Positions 1 to 11,152 of a DNA stretch of 64,000 nt are shown in pieces; positions within the stretch are counted from its first letter, which is position 1, and the number at the start of each line of letters is the position of its first letter. The notes below the pieces were generated by a model. The model saw only the letters and a list, made by a program, of their open reading frames with translations, made no database searches and had not been told where the DNA came from. The position numbers and the translations under genes are program-made. Source of the DNA: Symbiodinium natans (taxonomy: Eukaryota > Sar > Dinophyceae > Suessiales > Symbiodiniaceae); NCBI GenBank assembly GCA_905221605.1, contig CAJNDS010000158.1, positions 598,176 through 662,175 of the forward strand. The letters are read 5' to 3'.

Positions 1-600
1 AGCCAATTAAATTATTTAAATCCGACGCCTCAATTAAATAATTTAATTAGACCGTAGGATTTAAATGATTTAATTGGTTTATGGCTTGGCTGAGTCCCCC
101 CACAATTAAATTAATTTAAACGATTAAACGATTTAAACGATTTAAACGATTTAATTGGGTCCAATTAAATCGTTTAAATCCGACGCCTCAATTAAATAAT
201 TTAAATAGACCGTAGGATTTAAACGATTTAATTGGGTCCAATTAAATCGTTTAAATCCGACGCCTCAATTAAATAATTTAATTCGACCGTAGGATTTAAA
301 CAATTTAATTGGGCCCAATTAAATCGTTTAAATCCGACGCCTCAATTAAATAATTTAATTGCACCGTAGGATTTAAACGATTTAATTGGACCCAATTAAA
401 TCGTTTAAATCGTTTAAATCGTTTAAATTAATTTAATTGTGGTGGGAGGTGAGTATAGACAAGCACAGAGCCAATTAAATTATTTAAATCCGACGCCTTA
501 CTTATTCAAAAAAATAGGGCGTAGGATTTAAATAATTTAATTAAGCTCTCTCTATTTAAATAGTTTAATTTATTTAAATAAATTAAATTATTTTCTGCTT
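1..600. repeat. AT-rich palindromic satellite, left block
   Basis: Tandem units of about 80 bp, each an inverted repeat with arms CAATTAAATCGTTTAAATCC and its complement around a short spacer containing GACGCCTCAATTAAATAATT. Higher-order units are separated by a GGTGGGAGGTGAGTA segment followed by a CACAGAGCC segment. The same array returns at 9.0-10.9 kb. There is no coding potential. Confidence 0.9.
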
Positions 601-617
601 ATTAAAAAAAGGAATGA

Positions 618-677
618 GCTAAATAGACCCTAAAGGCTGCTCTTTCATGAGCCCGCCGCCTTTAGGGTCTATTTAGC
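618..677. other. Perfect 20-bp hairpin
   Basis: Arms at 618-637 and 658-677 are perfect reverse complements (GCTAAATAGACCCTAAAGGC and complement) around a 20-nt loop. The left arm plus its 5' flank recurs near 10.89-10.93 kb, where the right arm is missing and replaced by a TA microsatellite. It may be the terminus of the repeat block or a small foldback element. Confidence 0.8.
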
Positions 678-899
678 TTTGGGTTTTTCTTATTGCTTTA
701 AAAGAGCGAATATAAACATCGTAATACAAAAATACATATTTACACCTACATATGGCACGCAAATCTCATGCCCAGCGGTTCTAGGCCTAGCCGCGCGCCA
801 TTACGAACTGCGAATTTCTGGTTATTCTTATTTTCATTTGTTTCTCTTTGCTGTCTGTGTATGCGTGTTCTTTTTTCAGCCTGCGTGAAAAAGTCGCTG

Positions 900-3800
900 T
901 TTGGCTGCGGCAGAAGGGAAAGAGAAGTGAGAGAGGAGAGACAACAAGGAGGCCATTTTAATTTTCTGGAAGGGTATTGAAAAGAAAAGAAAAGACAAGA
1001 AACAAGGAGACGGATGGCACTCTTCTTTATCTATCATCTCTCCCTTCCTTGCCTCTCCCGTTTCCCTCTATAATTCAAAAGACAAGACTTTTTTTGGTCT
1101 TCGCAGATCTCTCTCCTCTTCAGGAAGCCCCCTTGCCCGTATTTTGCTTGCTTTCTGAAACGACAAGGAAAACAACACATAGAAAGAGAGGAAAGGGAAT
1201 GAAACAATAGGCAGTGGAGCTCTTCAGTGTCTTTCCCTATCTCTTTTCTTCTTTTTCTTTTTCATTCAATAAGGAAAAGAAGCTTCCTTTTGTGTGTTTT
1301 TGAAATTCAAAGAGAACAGGAGACGGGAAGGGAGAGAGAAAGGAGAGAGGAGAGATCAAAAGGAATGCAATTTTAATGGGAAGAGCAATGAAAAGAATGG
1401 AAGAGAAATGAAGACAGGAGAGGGAGGTGCAAAATCAGGCTAAGAGAAGATGGTGCTCGTTTTCATCTTTCTTCTCTTGTTCTTTTCCCTGTCAAATAGA
1501 AAACAAAAGGAAGAACAATGAACATGCAAAGGAACCCGTTTTCTTTTTCCATTTGGGAACAAGGAAAGAACAGAGGCGATAGGGCGAGAGGAGGGATTTG
1601 CTGAAGCATGGGGAGGGTCTACGGACAAGGAGCCAACCCCGCTCAGTTTCCCCATCCATTGAAACAGGAAAAGAAAGGAACAGGGCCTCCATTCCCCTCT
1701 TGTTCTTCCTTTCTTGTGTTTTTGTCATATCAAGGGGAACAGGAGAAGAGAAGGGAGAGAGAAGAAGAGAGGAGAGACAACAAGGATTGCATTTGTACTG
1801 GGAAGAGCAAAGAAAAGAATAGAAGAGAGATGAATAAAGGAGAGGGAGAGACAAAATAAGGCGCAGAGAAGATGGCACTCTTCTTTATCTATCCTCTCCC
1901 CCTTATCTCTCCCTGCCCTCTTTCTTTTCGAAATAAGAAAACAAAAAGGAAGAACTATGAGAAGGAGAAGGGGACGGAAAGGAACGGAAAGGATAGGCCG
2001 ATAGGAGGGGTATGATGAAGTATGGCAAGGTCCACGCGCCAGGAGTCACCCTCTGCTTACCCTTCCACTGCCTTATCATACAAGTTCCTTTCTTGCGCTG
2101 TATCAGTTGAAAGGAAACAGAAGGAGAAAAGGGAAAGGGAAGTGAGAGAGGAGAGATGACTTGGACGGCATTTTTCTGGAAGCGCAACTGTACCGGAATG
2201 TGGCCACAACAAGCAGGCCAGGGAGGCTCAGGCGGGGCAACTGTAGCGGAATGTGGCCACAACAAGCAGGCCAGGGAGGCTCAGGCGGGGCAAGTCTCTC
2301 CCTAATTAGAAAAAAACCAATCTTGCTCTTCGCAGATAGATAAGTGCCCTTCTTCCACTTCAGGAAATCGCCTTTCCCAAATTTTGCTTTTTGAAGCGAA
2401 TAAGAAAAACAACAGATAAGAAGAGAGGACAGGGAATGACTAGGTAAAGAGAGGGGCTCTTCAATTGCGCGTTACTTTTCCTTCTTGGGGGATGTCCTTT
2501 TTTTCTCCCTTGAAGATGCAGAAAACTATCAAAAGGAACACCCGTTCCATCGCCCATTTACTCTTCAATTCCCTTCCTTATCTCCTATGCTTTTTTCTTT
2601 AGTCATTGCAACAGGAGAAGACAGGAAAAGGGCCTCCATTCCCCTCTTGTTCTTCCTTTCTTGTGTTTTTGTCATATAAAGGGGAACAGGAGAAAGAGAA
2701 GGAGAGAGGAGCGATGAAAGGAACACAATTTTAAGGGGAAGAGCCAAGAAAAGAATGGAAGAGAGATGCATAAAGGAGAGGGAGAGACAAAACAAGTTGC
2801 AAAGAAGATGGCGCTCTTCTTAATCCATCCCATCTCCCTTATCTCTCCCTTCCCTTTTTCTTTTCGAAATAAGAAAAACTAAGCAGGAAGAATTATGAAA
2901 AGGAGAAGGGTAAGGAAAAGAGCAGAAGAGATAGGCCGAAAAGAGTGATATGATGAAGTATGGCAAGGTCCACACGCAAGGAGTCACCCTCTGCTTACCC
3001 TCCCACTGCCCTTATCATACAAGTTCCTTTCTTGTGGTTTATCAGCTAAACGGAAACAGAAGGAGAGAAAGGAAAGAGAAGTGAGAGAGGAGAGACAACA
3101 AGGAGGTCATTTAAATTTTCTGGAAGGGTATTGAAAAGAAGAGAAAAGACAAGAAACAAGGAGACGGATGGCACTGATCTTTATCTATCATCTCTCCCTT
3201 GCTTGTCTTTCCCTTTTCCCTCTATAATGAAAAAAAAGGCGCCCTCTCTCGTCTTCAGGAACCCGTTCACTTTTTCCGTTTGGGAACAAGGAAAAGAACA
3301 GAGGCGATAGGGCGAGAGGAAGGATTTGCTGAAGCATGGGGAGGGTCTACGGACAAGGAGCCAACCCCGCTCACTTGCCCCATCCATTGTGAAAAGAACA
3401 GGGCCTCCATTCCCCTCTTGTTCTTCCTTTCTTGCGTTTTTGTCATTTCAGGGGGAACAGGAGAAGAGAAGGGAAAGAGAAGGAGCGAGGAGAGATAAAA
3501 AGAACACAATTTTAATGGGAAGAGCCAAGAAAAGAATAGAAGAGAGATGAATAAAGGAGAGGGAGAGACAAAACAAGGCGCAAAGAAGATGGCACTCTTC
3601 TTTATCTATCCTCTCTCCCTTATCTCTGCAAGGAATAGAACAGACAGGAAGCAAGGAGACGGAGTGACAAAACTTGTCGCAAAGCTTTATATATCTCCCT
3701 TGTCTCTCCCTAATTAGAAAAAACCAATCTTGCTATTCACAGATAGATAGGCGCCCTTCTTCCTCTTCAGGAAATCGCCTTTCCTTTATTTGGCTTTTTG

Positions 3801-6570
3801 AAGCGAATAAGAAAAACAAGAGATAAGAAGAGAGGACAGGGAATGACTAGGTAAAGAGAGGAGCTCTTCAATTTTCCTCCCTATCTCTTATGTTACTTTT
3901 CCTCCTTGGGGGATGTCCTTTTTTCTCCCTTGAAGATGCAGAAAACTATCAAAAAGAACACCCGTTCCATCGCCCATATACTCTTCAATTCCCTTCCTTA
4001 TCTCTTATGCTCTTTTCCTTATTCATTGCAAGAGGAGAAGACAGGAAAAGGGCCTCCATTCCCCTCTTGTTCTTCCTTTCTTGTGTTTTTGTCATATAAA
4101 GGGGAACAGGAGAAGAGAAGGGGAAGAGAAGGAGAGAGGAGCGATGAAAGGAAGACAATTTTAAGGGGAAGAGCCAAGAAAAGAATGGAAGAGAGATGAA
4201 TAAAGGAGAGGGAGAGACAAAACAAGGCGCAAAGAAGATGGCACTCTTCTTTATCTATCCTCTCTCCCTTATCTCTGCAAGGAATAGAACAGACAGGAAG
4301 CAAGGAGACGGAGTGACAAAACTTGTCGCAAAGCTTTATATATCTCCCTTGTCTCTCCCTAATTAGAAAAAACCAATCTTGCTATTCACAGATAGATAGG
4401 TGCCCTTCTTCCTCTTCAGGAAATCGCCTTTCCCTTATTTGGCTTTTTGAAGCGAATAAGAAAAACAACAGATAAGAAGAGAGGACAGGGAATGACTAGG
4501 TAAAGAGAGTAGCTCTTCAATTTTCCTCCCTATCTCTTATGTTACTTTTCCTCCTTGGGGGATGTCCTTTTTTCTCCCTTGAAGATGCAGAAAACTATCA
4601 AAAAGAACACCCGTTCCATCGCCCATTTACTCTTCAATTCCCTTCCTTATCTCCTATGCTCTTTTCCTTATTCATTGCAACAGGAGAAGACAGGAAAAGG
4701 GCCTCCATTCCCCTCTTGTTCTTCCTTTCTTGTGTTTTTGTCATATAAAGGGGAACAGGAGAAGAGAAGGGGAAGAGAAGGAGAGAGGAGCGATGAAAGG
4801 AACACAATTTTAAGGGGAAGAGCCAAGAAAAGAATGGAAGAGAGATGAATAAAGGAGAGGGAGAGACAAAACAAGTTGCAAAGAAGACGGCGCTCTTCTT
4901 AATCCATCCCCTCTCCCTTATCTCTCCCTTCCCTTTTTCTTTTCGAAATAAGAAAAACTAAGCAGGAAAAGGAGAAGGCTTTCTTGTGGTTTACAGCTAA
5001 ACGGAAGCAGAAGGAGAGAAGGGAAAGAGAAGTGAGAGAGGAGAGACAACAAGGAGGTCATTTTAATTTTCTGGAAGGGTATTGAAAAGAAGAGAAAAGA
5101 CAAGAAACAAGGAGACGGATGGCACTCTTCTTTATCTATCATCTCTCCCTTGCTTGTCTTGCCCTTTTGCCTCTATAATGAAAAAAAGGCGCCCTCTCTC
5201 GTCTTCAGGAACCCGTTCACTTTTTCCGTTTGGGAACAAGGAAAAGAACAGAGGCGATAGGGCGAGAGGAAGAATTTGCTGAAGCATGGGGAGGGTCTAC
5301 GGGCAAGGAGCCAACCCCGCTCACTTGCCCCATCCATTGTGAAAAGAACAGGGCCTCCATTCCCCTCTTGTTCTTCCTTTCTTGCGTTTTTGTCATTTAA
5401 GGGGGAACAGGAGAAGAGAAGGGAAAGAGAAGGAGCGAGGAGAGATAAAAAGAACACAATTTTAATGGGAAGAGCCAAGAAAAGAATAGAAGAGAGATGA
5501 ATAAAGGAGAGGGAGAGACAAAACAAGGCGCAAAGAAGATGGCACTCTTCTTTATCTATCCTCTCTCCCTTATCTCTGCAAGGAATAGAACAGACAGGAA
5601 GCAAGGAGACGGAGTGACAAAACTTGTCGCAAAGCTTTATATATCTCCCTTGTCTCTCCCTAATTAGAAAAAACCAATCTTGCTATTCACAGATAGATAG
5701 GTGCCCTTCTTCCTCTTCAGGGAATCGTCTTTCCCTTATTTTGCTTTTTGAAGCGAATAAGAAAAACAACAGATAAGAAGAGAGGACAGGGAATGACTAG
5801 GTAAAGAGAGGAGCTCTTCAATTTTCCTCCCTATCTCTTATGTTACTTTTCCTTCTGGGGGGATGTCCTTTTTTCTCCCTTGAAGATGCAGAAAACTATC
5901 AAAAAGAACACCCGTTCCATCGCCCATTTACTCTTCAATTCCCTTCCTTATCTCCTATGCTCTTTTCCTTATTCATTGCAACAGGAGAAGACAGGAAAAG
6001 GGCTTCCATTCGCCTCCTGTTCTTCCTTTCTTGTGTTTTTTGTCATATAAAGGGGAACAGGAGAAGAGAAGGGAAAGAGAAGGAGAGATGAGCGATAAAA
6101 AGAACACAATTTTAATGGGAAGAGCCAAGAAAAGAATGGAAGAGAGAGGGAGAGACAAAACAAGGAGCAAAGAAGATGGCGCTCTTCTTTATCTATCCTC
6201 TTTCCCTTATCTCTGCAAGGAATAGAACAGACAGGAAGCAAGGAGACGGAGTGACAAAACTTGTCGCAAAGCTTTATATATCTCCCTTGTCTCTCCCTAA
6301 TTTGAAAAAGCCAATCTTGCTATTCACAGATAGGTGCCCTTCTTCCTCTTCAGGAAATCGCCTTTCCCTTACTTTGCGTTTTGAAGCGACTAAGAAAAAC
6401 AACAGATAAGAAGAGAGGACAGGGAATGACTAGGTAAAGAGAGGAGCTCTTCAATGTCCCTCCCTTTTTCTTATGTTACTTTTCCTTCTTGGGGGGTCCT
6501 TTTTCCTCCCTTGAAGATGCAGAAAACGATCAAAAAGGACACCCGTTCCATCGCCCATATATAGGGAGAC
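900..6570. repeat. ~650-bp tandem repeat, purine/pyrimidine-rich
   Basis: Long purine runs such as GAGAGGAGAGACAACAAGGA alternate with pyrimidine runs. The landmark AGGAATAGAACAGACAGGAA recurs near 3630, 4280, 5580 and 6220, spacings that are multiples of about 650 bp. Short open frames occur in every frame and copy each other between units, so they are repeat-derived and not genes. Two ~60 bp subrepeats with AACAAGCAGGCCAGGGAGG lie at 2200-2300. Confidence 0.85.
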
Positions 6571-6577
6571 AGAGAAA

Positions 6578-6730
6578 TCATGAGCATCAGCTGGGTTTGC
6601 TGCACCACTCAAAACTTCTCAAGTGACCTAGGCGCACTCTGCGCCTATCAGAGTACATTACAAGTACATAGGCGCACTCTGCGCCTATCAGAGTACATTA
6701 CAAGTACAAGTGCAAGTACAAGCCTTCGTT
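6578..6730. repeat. Short tandem hairpin repeat, first copy of 1.5-kb unit
   Basis: The unit TAGGCGCACTCTGCGCCTA (itself a hairpin), followed by TCAGAGTACATTACAAGTAC, appears twice here and once in the second large unit (about 8130-8180). It marks the left part of the duplicated 1.5-kb segment. Confidence 0.75.
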
Positions 6731-6937
6731 TTTGATGTAGAGGGCACGAAAGGTGGAGGAGGGCTGGGGGGGGTGGGGTAAAAGAATTATATAAAACCAC
6801 TTATAAGGTTTATACAGTTTATGAAGTGGGCTCTTTTTTTCTCCTTTGGCTAATTTTGGGCAACATTTGCCCTTTGGGCCCAATTCGGCCTCAAAAAAAC
6901 GGCCCCAAAGGGCCCAACAATGGGAAACGTGCGGCTG

Positions 6938-7560
6938 GATTTGGCCAAATTTTGCCGGACAGTCTGCGGGCAAAATTTGGCCAAATCGAGCTGCTCGTCG
7001 TGCGCGATGAGAAATGCGCGGCTCGATTTGGCCAAATTTTGCCGGGCAGCCTCCGGGCAAAATTTGGCCAAATCGGGCTGCTCTTCGTAGGCGATGAGAC
7101 ATGCGCGGCTCGATTTGGCCAAATTTTGACGGGCAACTTTCGGGCAAAATTTGGCCAAATCAGGCTCTTCGTACGCGATGAGAAAAGCGCGGCTCGATTT
7201 GGCCAAATTTTGCCGGGCAGCTTTCGGGCAAAATTTGGCCAAATCGGGCTGCGCTTCGTAGGCGATGAGAAATGCGCGGCTCGATTTGGCCAAATTTTGC
7301 CGAGCAGCTTTCGGGCAAAATTTGGCCAAATCGGGCTGCTCTTCGTAGGCGATGAGAAATGTGTGGCTCGATTTGGCCAAATTTTGCCGAGCAGCTTTCG
7401 GGCAAAATTTGGCCAAATCGGGCTGCTCTTCGTAGGCGATGAGAAAGGCGCGGCTCGATTTGGCCAAATTTTGCCGGGCAGCCTTCCGGCAAAATTTGGC
7501 CAAATCGGGCAGCTCTTCGTATGCGATGAGAAATGCGCGGCTCGATTTGGCCAAGTTTTG
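6938..7560. repeat. 87-bp palindromic tandem repeat, array 1
   Basis: About seven units of 87 bp. Each unit contains the inverted repeat GATTTGGCCAAATTTTGCC ... GGCAAAATTTGGCCAAATC. The period is a multiple of three, so the array stays open on both strands; the plus frame repeats a 29-residue unit with RFGQILPG and AKFGQIGLL, and minus frames repeat related units. I see no known domain. The reading frames are most simply a by-product of the repeat length, but a repeat protein cannot be excluded. Confidence 0.85.
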
Positions 7561-7569
7561 CCCGGAGCT

Positions 7570-7770
7570 TCCTTTCTCCCAAGAATTTAATAATGATTAA
7601 TTTAAGTACGACGGGGAGGTTTCGGATTGAAATTATTTAAATTATTTCATTCTTAGGGGGCGGGGAGGGTGGTTCCCCCCTCTTTTCGGATTTAAACTAT
7701 TTAAACTATATAAGTTATTTACATTATTTGAAATATCTAAATTGTTTAAATTATGTAATTTTTTTAATCA
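7570..7770. repeat. AT-rich spacer with degenerate satellite
   Basis: A short run of TTTAAAC/ATTTAAA units and a G-rich patch separate the two 1.5-kb repeat units. No gene is seen. Confidence 0.6.
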
Positions 7771-8290
7771 AAGCTTTTTATAACTCCCTTGTCTCTCCCT
7801 AATTAGAAAAAGCCAATCTTGCTATTCACAGATAGGTGCCCTTCTTCCTCTTCAGGAAATCGCCTTTCCCTTATTTTGCGTTTTGAAGCGACTAAGAAAA
7901 ACAACAGATACGACGAGAGGACAGGGAATGACTAAGTAAAGAGAGGAGCTCTTCAATGTCCCTCCCTTTTTCTTATGTTACTTTTCCTTCTTGGGGGGTC
8001 CTTTTTCTCCATTCAAGATGCAGAAAACGATCAAAAAGGACACCCGTTCCATCGCCCATATATAGGGAGACAGAGAAATCATGAGCATCAGCTGGGTTTG
8101 CTGCACCACTCAAAACTTCTCAAGTGACCTAGGCACACTCTGCGCCTATCAGAGTACATTACAAGTACAAGTGCAAGTACAAGCCTTCGTTTTTGAGGTA
8201 GAGGGCACGAAAGGTGGAGGAGGGCTGGGGGGGTGGGGTAAAAGAATTATATCAAACTACTTATAAGGTTTATACAGTTTATGAAGTGGG
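7768..8290. repeat. Second copy of 1.5-kb unit, left part
   Basis: Near-identical to 6265-6830: the CTCCCTTGTCTCTCCCTAAT block, the GGGAGACAGAGAAATCATGA block, the hairpin repeat and the G-rich tract recur in the same order. It is a direct tandem duplication and carries no gene of its own. Confidence 0.85.
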
Positions 8291-8394
8291 CTCTTTTTTT
8301 CTCCTTTGGCTAATTTTGGGCAACATTTGCCCTTTGGGCCCAATTTGGCCCCAAAAAAACGGCCCCAAAGGGCCCAACAATGGGAAACGTGCGG

Positions 8395-9005
8395 CTGGAT
8401 TTGGCCAAATTTTGCCGAGCAGCTTTCGGGCAAAATTTGGCCAAATCGGGCTGCTCGTCGTACGCGATGAGAAATGCGCGGCTCGATTTGGCCAAATTTT
8501 GCCGGGCAGCCTCCGGGCAAAATTTGGCCAAATCGGGCTGCTCTTCGTAGGCGATGAGAAAGGTGCGGCTCGATTTGGCCAAATTTTGCCGGGCAACTTT
8601 CGGGCAAAATTTGGCCAAATCAGGCTCTTCGTACGCGATGAGAAAGGCGCGGCTCGATTTGGCCAAATTTTGCCGGGCAGCTTTCGGGCAAAATTTGGCC
8701 AAATCGGGCTGCGCTTCGTAGGCGATGAGAAATGCGCGGCTCGATTTGGCCAAATTTTGCCGAGCAGCTTTCGGGCAAAATTTGGCCAAATCGGGCTGCT
8801 CTTCGTAGGCGATGAGAAATGCGCGGCTCGATTTGGCCAAATTTTGCCGAGCAGCTTTCGGGCAAAATTTGGCCAAATCGGGCTGCTCTTCGTAGGCGAT
8901 GAGAGAGGCGCGGCTCGATTTGGCCAAATTTTGCCGGGCAGCCTTCGGGCAAAATTTGGCCAAATCGGGCAGCTCTTCGTATGCGATGAGAAATGCGCGG
9001 CTCGA
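8395..9005. repeat. 87-bp palindromic tandem repeat, array 2
   Basis: About seven units homologous to the array at 6938-7560, differing by scattered substitutions, and ending abruptly inside a unit where AT-rich satellite begins at about 9005. The open frames again run on both strands. Confidence 0.85.
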
Positions 9006-10880
9006 TTTAAATTATTTAAATCCGACGCCTCAATTAAATAATTTTATTAGACCGTAGGATTTAAATGATTTAATTGGTTTATGGCTTGGCTGAGTCCCCC
9101 CACAATTAAATTGATTTTAAACGATTTAAACGATTTAAACGATTCCAATTAAATCGTTTAAATCCGACGCCTCAATTAAATAATTTAATTCGACCGTAGG
9201 ATTTAAACTATTTAATTGGGTCCAATTAAATCGTTTAAATCCGACGCCTCAATTAAATAATTTAATTGGACCGTAGGATTTAAACGATTTAATTGGGCCC
9301 AATTAAATCGTTTAAATCGTTTAAACCGTTTAAATCGTTTAAATTAATTTAATTGTGGTGGGAGGTGAGTACAGACAGGCACAGAGCCAATTAAATTATT
9401 TAAATCCGACGCCTCAATTAAACAATTTAATTAGACCGTAGGATTTAAATGATTTAATTGGTTTATGGCTTGGCTGAGTCCCCCCACAATTAAATTAATT
9501 TAAACGATTTAAACGATTTAAACGATTTAAACGATTTAATTGGGTCCAATTAATTCGTTTAAATCCGACGCCTCAATTAAATAATTTAAATAGACCGTAG
9601 GATTTAAACGATTTAATTGGGTCCAATTAAATAGTTTAAATCCGACGCCTCAATTAAATAGTTTAATTCGACCGTAGGATTTAAACGATTTAATTGGGTC
9701 CAATTAAATCGTTTAAATCCGACGCCTCAATTAAATAATTTAATTGGACCGTAGGATTTAAACGATTTAATTGGACCCAATTAAATCGTTTAAATCGTTT
9801 AAATCGTTTAAATCGTTTAAATCGTTTAAATCGTTTAAATTAATTTAATTGTGGTGGGAGGTGAATACAGACAGGCACAGAGCCAATTAAATTATTTAAA
9901 TCCGACGCCTCAATTAAATAATTTAATTAGACCGTAGGATTTAAATGATTTAATTGGTTTATTGCTTGGCTGAGTCCCCCCACAATTAAATTAATTTAAA
10001 CGATTTAAACGATTTAAACGATTTAAACGGGTCCAATTAAATCGTTTAAATCCGACGCCTCAATTAAATAATTTAATTCGACCGTAGGATTTAAACGATT
10101 TAATTGGGTCCAATTAAATCGTTTAAATCCGACGCCTCAATTAAATAATTTAATTGGACCGTAGGATTTAAACGATTTAATTGGGCCCAATTAAATCGTT
10201 TAAATCGTTTAAATCGTTTAAATCGTTCAAATCGTTTAAATTAATTTAATTGTGGTGGGAGGTGAGTACAGACAGGCACAGAGCCAATTAAATTATTTAA
10301 ATCCGACGCCTCAATTAAATAATTTAATTAGACCGTAGGATTTAAATGATTTAATTGGTTTATGGCTTGGCTGAGTCCCCCCACAATTAAATTAAACGAT
10401 TTAAACGATTTAAACGATTTAAACGATTTAATTGGGTCCAATTAAATCGTTTAAATCCGACGCCTCAATTAAATAATTTAAATAGACCGTAGGATTTAAA
10501 CGATTTAATTGGGTCCAATTAAATCGTTTAAATCCGACGCCTCAATTAAATAATTTAATTCGACCGTAGGATTTAAACAATTTAATTGGGCCCAATTAAA
10601 TCGTTTAAATCCGACGCCTCAATTAAATAATTTAATTGGACCGTAGGATTTAAACGATTTAATTGGACCCAATGAAATCGTTTAAATCGTTTAAATCGTT
10701 TAAATTAATTTAATTGTGGTGGGAGGTGAGTATAGACAAGCACAGAGCCAATTAAATTATTTAAATCCGACGCCTTACTTATTCAAAAAAATAGGGCGTA
10801 GGATTTAAATAATTTAATTAAGCTCTCTCTATTTAAATAGTTTAATTTATTTAAATAAATTAACTTATTTTCTGCTTATT
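9005..10880. repeat. AT-rich palindromic satellite, right block with higher-order units
   Basis: Same palindromic unit as 1-600, here in at least four higher-order units of about 400-490 bp, each starting with AGCCAATTAAATTATTTAAA and ending with GTGGTGGGAGGTGAGTA. The last unit ends, like the left block, in CTTATTCAAAAAAATAGGGC and a segment that duplicates 540-637. Confidence 0.9.
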
Positions 10881-10923
10881 AAAAAAAGGAATGAGCTAAA
10901 TAGACCCTAAAGGCTGCTCTTTC

Positions 10924-11052
10924 ATATATATATATATATATATATAAAGATATATATATATATACACACACCCTTTTTACACCCCTAGCTATCTATGTAT
11001 ATACATACACATAGATAGATAGATAGATAGATATATATATATATATATGTGC
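10924..11052. repeat. TA / GATA microsatellite
   Basis: Runs of TATATA, ACATAGATAGATAGATAG and TATATATA join the satellite block to the first gene-bearing DNA. No gene is seen. Confidence 0.85.
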
Positions 11053-11152
11053 ATGTAGATACTGAACCCCCTAAAAAAAACAGTTAAGAGCTTTCGAAAG
11101 AAGGCATGTTAGCTTAGCATCCCGAAGAAACACAAGGCCTTGCGCACATGAG

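Noticed and set aside
900-6400. Many 60-150 residue open frames on both strands
   Set aside because: They repeat from unit to unit of the tandem array, are rich in S/L/F or K/R from purine/pyrimidine runs, and show no codon bias.
6698-9041. Large open frames on both strands over the 87-bp repeat
   Set aside because: Explained by a repeat length divisible by three. Kept as a repeat and a finding, not as genes.
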